From Actinophytocola algeriensis (GTDB taxonomy: Bacteria; Actinomycetota; Actinomycetes; Mycobacteriales; Pseudonocardiaceae): 64,000 nucleotides of DNA. The DNA lies in assembly GCF_014203735.1 (NCBI RefSeq), contig NZ_JACHJQ010000008.1:331787-395786 (forward strand), read 5' to 3'. Shown here in pieces: positions 49,395 through 57,431 of the stretch (its first letter is position 1; every line of letters starts with the position of its first letter). The notes below the pieces were generated by a model, which ran no database searches, was not told where the DNA came from, and saw only the letters and a program-made list of their open reading frames with translations. The translations under genes were made by a program, and so were the position numbers.

Positions 49395-51527
49395 ATGTAC
49401 GCGTTGGGCATCGACCTCGGCACGACCTACACGGCCGCCGCGGTGTGGCGGGACGGCCGCGCCGAGATCGTCTCGCTCGGTGACCGGACCGCCGCCATCC
49501 CGTCGGTGGTCCTGCTCCGGGAGGACGAGACCTTCCTGACCGGTGAGGCGGCGAACCGTCGCGGGCTCACCGAACCGAACCGGGTGGCGCGGGAGTTCAA
49601 GCGCCGCATCGGTGACACCACACCGATCATGCTCGGCGGCACGCCGCACTCGGCGGAGTCGCTGACGTCGCGGCTGCTGCGCGCGGTCGTCGAGGAGGTC
49701 GTGAAACGCGAAGGCGGCCCGCCGGCGCAGGTGTGCGTGTCGCATCCCGCGAACTGGGGTCCGTACAAGACCGACCTGCTGGGGCAGGCGGTCCGGATGG
49801 CGGACCTGCCTTCGGTGCGGTTCATCACCGAACCCGAGGCCGCGGCGACGCACTACGCGCAGGAGCAGCGGCTCGGCGTCGGCACGGTGGTGGCGGTGTA
49901 CGACCTGGGCGGTGGCACGTTCGACGCGGCCGTACTCCGCCGTACCGCGGGCGGTTTCGCGATCCTCGGCAAGCCGGAGGGCATCGAGCGCCTCGGCGGC
50001 ATCGACTTCGACGCGGCGGTGTTCAACCACGTCCGCACCGCGCTGGGCGGCAAGCTCGACGACCTGGACGAGGACGACCCGGCCGCGATCACCGCGGTGG
50101 CCCGGCTGCGCGAGGAGTGCGTGCAGGCGAAGGAGGCGCTGTCGGCCGACACCGACACGACGATCCCGGTGCTGCTGCCGTCCGTGACCACCGATGTCCG
50201 GTTGACCCGCGGCGAGTTCGAGGCGATGGTGCGGCCCGCGCTGCACGGGTCGATCGAGGCGCTGCGGCGCGCGGTGCGGTCGGCGGGGAGCACACCGGAG
50301 CAGCTGCATTCGGTACTGCTGGTCGGTGGGTCGTCGCGGATGCCGATCGTGGGGCAGCTGGTGTCGGCGGAGCTGGGCAGGCCGGTCGCGGTGGACACGC
50401 ATCCGAAGCACGCCGTGGCGCTGGGTGCGGCGTGGCGTGCGGGTGCCGCCTTGGGACGTCCGGCCGGGAGTCCGGCGGTGCCGCGCGGGCCGGTGGGCGT
50501 GCCACCCGTGCCCGGCACACCTCCCCGAGGCGTGCCGATGGCGGCGCCGGTCGCGGCGCCGCTGCCGGGCGCGGCCAGGACCGAACCGCTGCGCCAGCCC
50601 CGCGGCACCGAACCGGCGGCCCCTGGCCGCGGTCCCGAACCGACCTCCAGCCGTGTTCCGGAGACGACCCCCCACCGCGGTCCGGAAACGGTGACGCGCC
50701 AACGCGTCCCCGACCTGGCGTCCGGCCCGGCGACCCGCACCCGTCCGCCGGTCGCCGAGCCGATCGGCCCGCCGCCCGCCGAGAAGTCCGACCGCCGCAA
50801 GCGGCTCCTGGCGCTGGGGGTCGCGGGCGCGGTGGTGGCGTTGCTGGCAGGCGGCGGCGTGGCGTTCGCGGTGTTCGGCGGTGACGACGACCCCGCGGGC
50901 ACCGGTGCGGGCACCCCGGCCACCACGTCCACGACGGTGTCCGAGGCGTCCCTGCTCCCACCCGACGAACAGTGCACCGACGCGATCATGGCCAACCCGC
51001 ACTGGGTGTGCCTGACCTCGGCGGTGGTCGCGGACGGCACGATCACCATCCAGTACGTCAGCGACGGCGGGGCACTGACCGTCAACGGCGGCAGGCACCT
51101 CCACATCTACGGCGGCGACGGCACGAACCCGTCCGACCAGGTCATGGGCCACCAGGTCCCGGAGTCCGAGCAGGGCAAGTGGTACGTGGAAGACCGCCGC
51201 CCCGCGGTGCTCGACGTGACCGACCAGCGGTTCGCGCTGGCGATCGGCGACGCCCCGAAGGTGTGCGCCCGCATCGCGACCGCCGACCACGTCCTGGTCA
51301 CCGCCCAGGACGGCACCTACCGGACCGGCAACTGCATCCCGATCACCCGCGGCGCCGACACCGCACCGGAACCCGCGCCGAAGACGACGAAGAAGAACCG
51401 TCAGCCGCGCACCGACACCCCGACCACGACGACGGAGACGACCACCACCACGACCGACACCACGACAACGGACCCGACTCCGGACAGCGAACCGGAAACC
51501 CCGTCAGCGGAGCACGCGGACGGCTGA
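49395..51527 (+). CDS. Membrane-spanning Hsp70-like protein
   Basis: A 710-residue protein. Residues 1-360 are an Hsp70/actin-fold ATPase: phosphate 1 GIDLGTTYTAAAV, phosphate 2 VYDLGGGTFDAAV at about 168, adenosine motif LLVGGSSRMPIVGQL near 308. The peptide-binding domain of DnaK is missing. A Pro/Arg-rich linker (360-465) leads to one membrane helix LLALGVAGAVVALLAGGGVA (about 470-495), then an outside domain with four cysteines (EQCTD, HWVCLTS, KVCARI, GNCIPI) and a Thr-rich tail. It thus links a cytoplasmic ATPase to an extracellular domain. AGGAG precedes the ATG, 10 bp after iniC, so it belongs to the ini operon. A receptor-like or envelope-scaffold role is inferred. Confidence 0.9.
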   Translation: MYALGIDLGTTYTAAAVWRDGRAEIVSLGDRTAAIPSVVLLREDETFLTGEAANRRGLTEPNRVAREFKRRIGDTTPIMLGGTPHSAESLTSRLLRAVVEEVVKREGGPPAQVCVSHPANWGPYKTDLLGQAVRMADLPSVRFITEPEAAATHYAQEQRLGVGTVVAVYDLGGGTFDAAVLRRTAGGFAILGKPEGIERLGGIDFDAAVFNHVRTALGGKLDDLDEDDPAAITAVARLREECVQAKEALSADTDTTIPVLLPSVTTDVRLTRGEFEAMVRPALHGSIEALRRAVRSAGSTPEQLHSVLLVGGSSRMPIVGQLVSAELGRPVAVDTHPKHAVALGAAWRAGAALGRPAGSPAVPRGPVGVPPVPGTPPRGVPMAAPVAAPLPGAARTEPLRQPRGTEPAAPGRGPEPTSSRVPETTPHRGPETVTRQRVPDLASGPATRTRPPVAEPIGPPPAEKSDRRKRLLALGVAGAVVALLAGGGVAFAVFGGDDDPAGTGAGTPATTSTTVSEASLLPPDEQCTDAIMANPHWVCLTSAVVADGTITIQYVSDGGALTVNGGRHLHIYGGDGTNPSDQVMGHQVPESEQGKWYVEDRRPAVLDVTDQRFALAIGDAPKVCARIATADHVLVTAQDGTYRTGNCIPITRGADTAPEPAPKTTKKNRQPRTDTPTTTTETTTTTTDTTTTDPTPDSEPETPSAEHADG

Positions 51528-51540
51528 GATCCGGTGCCGG

Positions 51541-51575
51541 ATGGCTGGGCAGGTGCGGAGCGCCTGCCCAGCCAT
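51541..51575. terminator. Bidirectional terminator hairpin
   Basis: Perfect 13-bp arms ATGGCTGGGCAGG and CCTGCCCAGCCAT surround a 9-nt loop. It lies between the convergent ends of the Hsp70-like gene (51527) and the second IniB-type gene (51617) and should stop transcription from both. Confidence 0.85.
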
Positions 51576-51616
51576 TGCCGTGGAATTCGTTCGACGGGGC
51601 TCCGGGACGGTGTGGC

Positions 51617-52156
51617 TCAGTCGAGGGGGTCCTCGTCCGCGCTGTCGTCCTCGTCCGGGGTGAGGCCCTCGATCGGGGGTTCCGGGGTGAACGTGGCGGG
51701 TGACCACTCCGGCTCGGGCGCTTCCACCCGGTCCGGCGCGGTGTCCTCGACCGTCTCCGCCGGCTGCGTCGACGGCTCCGTGACGCCACCGGCGCCCGCG
51801 CCGAAGTCCAGTTCGTCCGGGTCTGCCCAGTCGGCGGGCTCCTGTGGTTCCTCGGCGGGCTCGTCGAGGTCCGCTGCCGGTGGCGCCGCCGAGGTCAGCA
51901 GGTCGAACCAGTTCGCGGGTTCCGCCGACTCGACGGGGACCGGGCCGTGGGCCGCCACGTAGGGGGCCAGCGCCTCCGCCACCGCCACCGGCGCGGTGTC
52001 CGCGTACGACACCACGGCCTCGCTCACCAGCGGTTCCGGGAGGTCGGCGTGCCCATGCTCGGCCAGGTACCCGGCCGGGTCCGCGCCGTAGGCCGCGCGC
52101 GCCCCGGCGTCGCCGGCCAGGTCGGCCAGCAGTTCGCGCAGGGGGCGGGCATCCAT
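51617..52156 (-). CDS. Second IniB-type acidic protein
   Basis: A 179-residue protein whose first 65 residues resemble the IniB N-terminal domain: LRELLADLAGDAGARAAYGADPAGYLAEHGH compares with IniB LKDFIRNIMSDRQFAGNYAEDPQGMLAAQGV (aromatic, DPxGxLAxxG core). The rest is acidic and Pro/Glu-rich (PPAADLDEPAEEPQEPAD) and has no fold that I recognise. ATG 52156 has TTGAGGAC upstream. Its promoter contains GGGGGTTTCCCCGA, one base off the iniB promoter motif. Convergent to the ini/Hsp70 operon, it is probably a co-regulated partner. Confidence 0.78.
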   Translation of the reverse strand: MDARPLRELLADLAGDAGARAAYGADPAGYLAEHGHADLPEPLVSEAVVSYADTAPVAVAEALAPYVAAHGPVPVESAEPANWFDLLTSAAPPAADLDEPAEEPQEPADWADPDELDFGAGAGGVTEPSTQPAETVEDTAPDRVEAPEPEWSPATFTPEPPIEGLTPDEDDSADEDPLD

Positions 52157-52191
52157 GTCCTCAACTGTAGAGAACGGTCCGCGGCCCGGCG

Positions 52192-52205
52192 TCGGGGAAA
52201 CCCCC
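52192..52205 (-). promoter_or_regulatory. Ini-type operator GGGGGTTTCCCCGA
   Basis: On the minus strand this 14-mer differs from the iniB motif GGGGGTCTCCCCGA by one base and lies 36 bp before the start of the second IniB-type gene. A palindrome GACCCCGGGGTC (52211-52222) lies just upstream, overlapping the AraC gene's stop. Confidence 0.68.
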
Positions 52206-52220
52206 ACCCGGACCCCGGGG

Positions 52221-53141
52221 TCACGGCAGTGCCGGGACCGCGACATCCTCCCGCAGCCGGGCCGCGTCCTGGCCGGGTGGCGCGCCGAACAGCCTGCGGT
52301 ACTCGCGGTTGAACTGCGACGGGCTGTCGTAGCCGACCACGTGCCCCACCGCCGCCACGTCGCCAGGCCGGGCGATCAGCAGCGACCTGGCCTCCTGCAG
52401 GCGGATCCGCTTCTGGAACTGCAGCGGGCTCATCGTCGTGACCTCCCGGAAACGCCGGTGGAACGCCGACTCGCTCATGCCGGCCAGGCGCGCCAGGTCG
52501 GCGATCCGCAGCGGCGACGCGTAGTGGTCACGGATCCACCGGATCGCCCGGCTCACGTGCGTCAGCCCGCTGTCCGCCAGACCGATCTGCCGGACCATGC
52601 CGCCGTGTGGGCCGGTGAGCAGCCGCCACAGGATCTCCCGTTCGATCAGCGGTGCCAGCACCGGTATGTCCGCGGGCCGGTCGAGCAGCCGCAGCATGCG
52701 GGTCACCGCGTCCAGCAGGTCCACGTCCGCGTCGCCGGTCGCGATGGTCGGTGCGCCGGTGCGGGACCACTGGGTGGCCGGTGTGTCCAGCAGGAGCGGG
52801 GCGATCGACGCCGGGCGCAGTTCGAGGCCGACGCCCAGTGCGGGAGTCGCCCGGCTCGCGCCGACGAAGTTGCCCGTCACCGGCAGGTCGGCACTCACCA
52901 CGAGGCACTGCCCGGCGCGGTACGAGTACGTCCGGTCGCCGAGCACCAGCCGTTTGCCGCCCTGTGCCATGACGACCAGCAGCGGTTCGGTCAGCGAGTA
53001 CTCGTGCGCCGATGTCTCCACTTTGGACACGAGGAGGCCAGGGACCGGAGTGGTCAGGTCCGCTCGGGCATGTCTCGCGACCAGGTCGCGGAGCTCGGCC
53101 AGCAGGCCATCGGGGGTGCGCACCTCCCAACGGAACCACAT
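52221..53141 (-). CDS. AraC-family regulator (AraC_N type)
   Basis: A 306-residue regulator with an AraC_N sensor half (LLVVMAQGGKRLVLGDRTYSYRAGQCLVVSADLPVTG) and a C-terminal pair of helix-turn-helix motifs (IADLARLAGMSESAFHRRFREVTTMSPLQFQKRIRLQEA; VVGYDSPSQFNREYRRLFG). Such proteins often control an adjacent divergent oxidoreductase gene, here the aldo/keto reductase 94 bp away. The start is uncertain: ATG 53141 was chosen, TTG 53180 and GTG 53123 are alternatives and none has a clear ribosome site. Confidence 0.88.
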   Translation of the reverse strand: MWFRWEVRTPDGLLAELRDLVARHARADLTTPVPGLLVSKVETSAHEYSLTEPLLVVMAQGGKRLVLGDRTYSYRAGQCLVVSADLPVTGNFVGASRATPALGVGLELRPASIAPLLLDTPATQWSRTGAPTIATGDADVDLLDAVTRMLRLLDRPADIPVLAPLIEREILWRLLTGPHGGMVRQIGLADSGLTHVSRAIRWIRDHYASPLRIADLARLAGMSESAFHRRFREVTTMSPLQFQKRIRLQEARSLLIARPGDVAAVGHVVGYDSPSQFNREYRRLFGAPPGQDAARLREDVAVPALP

Positions 53142-53234
53142 CGCGGGCACGATCGCGACCAACTGAGCAGGATCGTGCAAGAGCCTACGTGGATCGGTCT
53201 ACCGTCGCCATCGCCCGGCCGGTTCCATGGAGAC

Positions 53235-54317
53235 ATGCCACTCGATCACTACCTCACCCTCGGCCGGTCGGGCCTGCGGGTCAGCCCGTTCGCTCTCGGC
53301 GCCATGACCTTCGGCGAGGATCCCGGTGCCGCCGGGACCGGCGTCGAGGAGTCCGGGAGGATCCTCACGTCCTATCTGGACAGAGAAGGGAACTTCGTCG
53401 ACACCGCCAACTTCTACACCAACGGCCATTCCGAGAAGATCCTCGGCGACTACTTCGCCGCGCGGCCGGGAAGCCGCGACCGCGTCGTGCTGGCGACGAA
53501 GTTCTTCTTCAACATGCACCCCGGCGACCCGAACGGCGGCGGCGCCGGCCGCGGTTCGATCATCGCGCAGCTGCACGAGTCCCTGCGACGCCTGCGCACC
53601 GACCACCTCGACCTCTACTGGTTGCACAATTGGGACCGGAACACGCCGATCGAGGAAACGATGCGCACGCTCGACGACCTCGTCACCGCGGGCAAGATCC
53701 GCTACGTCGGCTTCTCCAACGTCCCGGCGTGGGTCACCGCGCAGGCACAGACGACGGCGCTGCTGCGGGGCTGGACCCCGCTGGTCGCGCTGCAGGTCGA
53801 GTACTCGTTGCTCGCTCGCACGGTCGAGGGTGAGATCGCACCGCTCGCGCGTGACCAGGGCATGGCGCTCGTCCCGTGGAGCCCGCTGAAGAACGGTTTC
53901 CTGTCGGGGAAGTACCGCCGAGGCACCGAGGTCGCCGATTCCGCCCGCTCCGCCTACGTCGGCGCCCCGACCGACGACGAGTTCACGGTCATCGACGCGG
54001 CCACCGCGGTCGCCGACGAGCTGGGCACCACCACGGCGGCGGTGTCACTCGCGTGGCTCCGCGCCCGCGAGGGCACGGTCGTGCCCATCGTCGGCGCGCG
54101 CCGCCTGGCACACCTGGAGGACAACCTCGCTGGGATCGACGTGACCCTCGCACCGGACCACCTGCGGCGCCTGGACGAGGCCTCCGCCCCCACCCTGGCC
54201 TACCCGGCCCCGTTGCACGGCGAACTGCGGGCGATGCTGCAGTTCGGCGGCACGACCGTCGACGGCGAACCGTCCACTGTGTACCCACCACTGCTGCAGA
54301 GCGCGGTCCGCTACTGA
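53235..54317 (+). CDS. Aldo/keto reductase
   Basis: A 360-residue aldo/keto reductase of the larger AKR11/13-like type: LGRSGLRVSPFALGAMTFGE, catalytic Asp/Tyr in FVDTANFYTNGHSEKILGDY, Lys in VLATKFFFNMHPG, His in LDLYWLHNWDRNTP, then KIRYVGFSNVPAW and VPIVGARRLAHLEDNL. It reduces carbonyls with NADPH; the substrate is unknown. The ATG has GGAGAC upstream. It is divergent from an AraC regulator, the usual pairing for an inducible reductase. Confidence 0.92.
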   Translation: MPLDHYLTLGRSGLRVSPFALGAMTFGEDPGAAGTGVEESGRILTSYLDREGNFVDTANFYTNGHSEKILGDYFAARPGSRDRVVLATKFFFNMHPGDPNGGGAGRGSIIAQLHESLRRLRTDHLDLYWLHNWDRNTPIEETMRTLDDLVTAGKIRYVGFSNVPAWVTAQAQTTALLRGWTPLVALQVEYSLLARTVEGEIAPLARDQGMALVPWSPLKNGFLSGKYRRGTEVADSARSAYVGAPTDDEFTVIDAATAVADELGTTTAAVSLAWLRAREGTVVPIVGARRLAHLEDNLAGIDVTLAPDHLRRLDEASAPTLAYPAPLHGELRAMLQFGGTTVDGEPSTVYPPLLQSAVRY

Positions 54318-54615
54318 GGCTCCCGCCGCCCGCCGGATTCGTTGACATTCCACTGGTTGGACCGTGCACCGGCGGCCCTTTCCCGGCGGGCCGCCCGGAT
54401 GTCATCCTGGGCGTGCCGACGATGGGGGTGACGAGGTCGCGCCGGAAGCAGGGCCGGCGCTCCTCCCCCGTCCCTTCGAGGGGTGCCCCCGATGCCGTCG
54501 GACTCCGGATCCGGTGCGCCGCCCGACCGGGTGGCCGCCGGATCCCGGGGCGCGGGCCGATTGTCCACAGTGGACATCAAAGGGTGCGCCCCGCACCTGG
54601 CTACACTGCTCCGTC
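54318..54615 (+). other. Non-coding interval with candidate leaderless promoter
   Basis: This 298-bp interval holds no convincing gene. It contains a perfect palindrome TGTCCAC-A-GTGGACA at 54562-54576 and a -10-like TACACT at 54602-54607, only 8 bp before the GTG of the next gene, so the dehydratase transcript may be leaderless. No good -35 is visible. TGTCCAC/GTGGACA words are frequent in this window, so the palindrome may not be a specific operator. Confidence 0.45.
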
Positions 54616-55575
54616 GTGCAGGAAACGCGCCTCGACATCGACCGGATCCGGGCGGCTCGCCGGGTGATCGCCCCGGTCTTCCTCGACACCCCGCTGTACC
54701 GCTGCGAGGCGCTGGAGCCCGGCCTCGGGTGCGCGGTGAGCATCAAGCTCGAGACCGCGAACCCGGTCCGCAGCTTCAAGGGCCGCGGCTCCGAACTCGT
54801 CGCGCACCTGCTCACCGGGGAGCGGGCCGTCGTGTGCGCCAGCGCGGGCAACCTCGGCCAAGCCCTTGCCTGGTCCGGCCGCGGCCGCGGTCTCGACGTC
54901 ACCGTCGTGGCGTCCCGCTTCGCGCCCGCGACCAAGCTCGACCGCATCCGCGCGCTGGGCGCCCGGCTCGAACTGGTGGACGGCGACCACGAGCTGGCCA
55001 GGGAGCGAGCAGCCGCCATCGCGCGGCACGACGGCATCCGGCTGGTCGAGGACAGCCTGGACATCGAGACCTGCGAGGGCGCGGCGACCATCGGCCTGGA
55101 GCTGGTGGCCGCCGCGCAGCCGTTCGACGCCGTCCTCATCGCCCTCGGCGGCGGAGCGCTCGCCACCGGTGTGGGGCACGTGCTGAAAGCGCTGGCCCCC
55201 GAGGTCGAGGTGATCTGCGTCCAGCCACTGGGCGCACCGGCCATGACGCGGTCCTGGCACGAACGGCGCGTCGTCACCACCGACTCGACCGACACCATCG
55301 CCGACGGCGTCGCGGGCCGGTACCCCATCCCGGCCGTGCTGGCCGACCTGCTCCTGGTCGCCGACGACGCTGTCCTGGTCCAGGAGGAGTCGATCACCAC
55401 CGGCATGCGGATGCTCCTCGACCACGCCGGCCTCGTCGTCGAACCGTCGGCCGCGCTCGGCATCGCGGCGATCCGCGAGGACCGGGACCGCTTCGCGGGA
55501 CGGCACGTGGTCACCATCGTGTGCGGCGGCAACGTCGACGTGGCCGCCTACCACCGCTGGGTCGGCGCGACCTGA
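54616..55575 (+). CDS. Threonine/serine dehydratase-like PLP enzyme
   Basis: A 319-residue fold-type II PLP enzyme: KLETANPVRSFKGRGSELVAHLL with the PLP lysine in SFKGRG, VCASAGNLGQALAWSGR (phosphate-binding Asn-Leu-Gly in place of the usual GNHAQ), and LIALGGGALATGVG, the tetraglycine loop. The C terminus ends VVTIVCGGNVD. No ACT regulatory domain is present, so it is like catabolic/biodegradative or serine-racemase-like forms. GTG 54616 is the only well-placed start. It is convergent with the transhydrogenase gene. Confidence 0.86.
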   Translation: MQETRLDIDRIRAARRVIAPVFLDTPLYRCEALEPGLGCAVSIKLETANPVRSFKGRGSELVAHLLTGERAVVCASAGNLGQALAWSGRGRGLDVTVVASRFAPATKLDRIRALGARLELVDGDHELARERAAAIARHDGIRLVEDSLDIETCEGAATIGLELVAAAQPFDAVLIALGGGALATGVGHVLKALAPEVEVICVQPLGAPAMTRSWHERRVVTTDSTDTIADGVAGRYPIPAVLADLLLVADDAVLVQEESITTGMRMLLDHAGLVVEPSAALGIAAIREDRDRFAGRHVVTIVCGGNVDVAAYHRWVGAT

Positions 55576-55587
55576 CCGGCGGTCAGG
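55571..55587. terminator. Short hairpin at convergent stops
   Basis: CCTGACC-GGC-GGTCAGG, with 7-bp perfect arms, contains the stop codons of both convergent genes (dehydratase-like TGA and transhydrogenase TGA). A weak bidirectional terminator at best. Confidence 0.5.
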
Positions 55588-56740
55588 ACACCGGGTTGTC
55601 GAGCAGCTCGCGGGTGGGCGCGTGCCGGACCTCGCCCGCGTGCGTCACGCAGCACCCGGCGACGATCTCGTCGTCGAAGTCGATGGTCGGTGCACCTCCG
55701 GACCGCAGGTGCAGCAACAGGTTCACGACGTTGGTGCTGTATAGCTGGCTCGCCTGCGCAGGCAGCTGGCTCGGCACGTTCGCGCCACCCCACACCAGCA
55801 CGCCGCCGATGGTGACCTCCTCGCCCGGCTTCGCGCCTTCGACGTTGCCGCCGGACTCCGCCGCCAAGTCCACCACGACCGAACCGGGCCGCATCGCGGC
55901 CACCATCTCCTCGGTCACCAGGATCGGCGCGGTGCGCCCTGGCACCGAGGCGGTGGTGATCAGCACGTCCGCGTCCGCGACGTGCGGCGCGAGCAGCTCA
56001 CGCTGCAGCCGCGAGCGTTCCTCGGTCATCTCCCGCGCGTACCCGCCCGTGCCCTCGAGCGTCGGCAGGTCCAGTTCGACGAACTCCGCGCCGAGGCTGC
56101 GCACCTCCTCCGCGGAGGCCGCCCGCACGTCGTAGGCACGCACTACGGCACCGAGCCGCCGTGACGTCGCGATGGCCTGCAGTCCCGCGACTCCGGCACC
56201 GAGTACCAGCACGGTCGCGGGCCGGATGGTCCCGGACGCCGTCATCGACAGCGGCAGGAACCTCGGCAGCCGCTCGGCGGCGACCACCGCCGCGCGGTAC
56301 CCGGCGACGAAAGACTGTGACGACAACGCATCCATCGCCTGTGCGCGCGAGATGCGCGGCACCAGCTCCATGGCGAGTGCCGTGTGACCGCCGTCACGCA
56401 GCGCGCGGACCAGGTCGAGTTCCTGCGCGGCGGGGAGGAAGGAGATGGTGATCGCACCGGGCGCGAGCTCGCCGATCCGGTACTCGGGGATCGGCTGCAC
56501 CGAGAGCACCACGTCCGCACCGCGCAGCGCGTCGCCGGCCACCACGGCGCCCGCCTGCCGGTAGTCGTCGTCGGTGTACCCTGCGGCGGCACCGGCCCCC
56601 GGCTCGACCGCGACCGCCACCTCGGCGGTGCCATCGGCGGAAACGTCGGTTGAAACGTCGGTAAGGCGCGACACCAGCCCGGGCACCAGCGCCACCCTGC
56701 GCTCGCCCGGTCTCGTCTCGCCAACCACGGCGATCTTCAC
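55583..56740 (-). CDS. pntAA: NAD(P) transhydrogenase alpha subunit, N-terminal part (PntAA-like)
   Basis: A 385-residue soluble NAD(H)-binding component (domain I) of proton-translocating transhydrogenase or the related alanine dehydrogenase: KIAVVGETRPGERRVALVPGLV, SFLPAAQELDLVRALRDGG, AMELVPRISRAQAMDALSSQSFVAGYRA, Rossmann VLVLGAGVAGLQAIATSRRLGA, and VVDLAAESGGNVEGAKPGE. The RAQxMDALSSQ loop fits PntAA rather than alanine dehydrogenase. pntAB and pntB, normally adjacent, are not in the window, which is odd. GTG 56740 was chosen (AGGGTGCGATTC upstream). Confidence 0.87.
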   Translation of the reverse strand: MKIAVVGETRPGERRVALVPGLVSRLTDVSTDVSADGTAEVAVAVEPGAGAAAGYTDDDYRQAGAVVAGDALRGADVVLSVQPIPEYRIGELAPGAITISFLPAAQELDLVRALRDGGHTALAMELVPRISRAQAMDALSSQSFVAGYRAAVVAAERLPRFLPLSMTASGTIRPATVLVLGAGVAGLQAIATSRRLGAVVRAYDVRAASAEEVRSLGAEFVELDLPTLEGTGGYAREMTEERSRLQRELLAPHVADADVLITTASVPGRTAPILVTEEMVAAMRPGSVVVDLAAESGGNVEGAKPGEEVTIGGVLVWGGANVPSQLPAQASQLYSTNVVNLLLHLRSGGAPTIDFDDEIVAGCCVTHAGEVRHAPTRELLDNPVS

Positions 56741-56994
56741 GAATCGCACCCTAGACCATCGATTTCTCGGAAAGCGACACCAAAACCGTTCACCAATCAA
56801 CCAATCCAATGAGGACAAAAGCGCCGGTGATCGCGCTTCGAGCACCTCATTGGGCCGAAAGAGTGAATCTTGCGATTGTCTGTCTTTTCACTCTTCCACC
56901 GTTCGGCGGCCCCGCCCCACACCCGTCGCCGATAACGTGGGGCGCCCACCAAATACCGGTCCGGGATGACAGACCTCGACCAGGAGAGGAACAC
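56741..56994. other. AT-richer divergent intergenic region
   Basis: This 254-bp interval separates the divergent transhydrogenase and lipoprotein genes. Its composition is clearly less GC-rich than its surroundings between 56755 and 56900 (for example ACCAATCAACCAATCCAATG). It must hold two promoters. No long inverted repeat or gene was recognised. An open frame starting at 56809 is the upstream extension of the lipoprotein frame and lacks a ribosome site. Confidence 0.6.
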
Positions 56995-57420
56995 ATGCGG
57001 TTCGTGCACGCGACATCACGGAGACCCCGGCTCCGTCCGATGTCCCTGATCACCGTCATCGCCGCGGCCGCCGTCGCCACGGCAGGCTGCGCAGGCGGCA
57101 CCGCCACGGGCGGTGGCACCGACGACGGCGCGACGGGAACGCCCACGCAGAACGGCGCGATCTCCACCGGCGCGGCGCGGCCCCCCACCGAGCTCGTGCG
57201 CGTGACCGGCAAGGTCGAGATCGGCTCGCAGCCCGGCTGCCTGGTGCTGAACGCCGAGTTCACCGCGTACGTCCTGGTCGGCGGGGACCCCGCGGCCCTG
57301 GAGGCGTACGAGGAGGACGACACCGTGGTCACGGTGACCGGTCAGGCGCACGCCCCGGCACCGCAGAACTGCACGGACGGCGTCCCGCTGGCGATCCAGA
57401 AGATCGAGCCCGCGATCTGA
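56995..57420 (+). CDS. Small lipoprotein of unknown function
   Basis: A 141-residue protein with a lipoprotein signal (basic start, hydrophobic stretch, lipobox TAGC at Cys32). After a Gly/Thr-rich linker comes a small domain VRVTGKVEIGSQPGCLVLNAEFTAYVLVGG ... VTVTGQAHAPAPQNCTDGVPLAIQKIEP with two cysteines likely to form a disulfide; the pattern looks like a beta-barrel (OB-like) domain. AGGAGAGGA precedes ATG 56995. Function unknown. It is convergent to the second lipoprotein gene. Confidence 0.82.
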   Translation: MRFVHATSRRPRLRPMSLITVIAAAAVATAGCAGGTATGGGTDDGATGTPTQNGAISTGAARPPTELVRVTGKVEIGSQPGCLVLNAEFTAYVLVGGDPAALEAYEEDDTVVTVTGQAHAPAPQNCTDGVPLAIQKIEPAI

Positions 57421-57431
57421 CGAACACCTGA

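Noticed and set aside
49179-51290. A 703-codon minus-strand frame opposite the Hsp70-like gene
   Set aside because: The plus-strand frame has complete Hsp70 motifs; the minus translation has none.
54562-54576. TGTCCACAGTGGACA as a specific operator
   Set aside because: TGTCCAC/GTGGACA words occur repeatedly inside coding regions here (for example near 8975, 14137, 23994 and 32083), so the palindrome may be a genome-wide word.
54311-54580. Small minus-strand gene between the aldo/keto reductase and the dehydratase-like gene
   Set aside because: No ribosome site, basic low-complexity translation without motifs, and overlap with the candidate promoter region.
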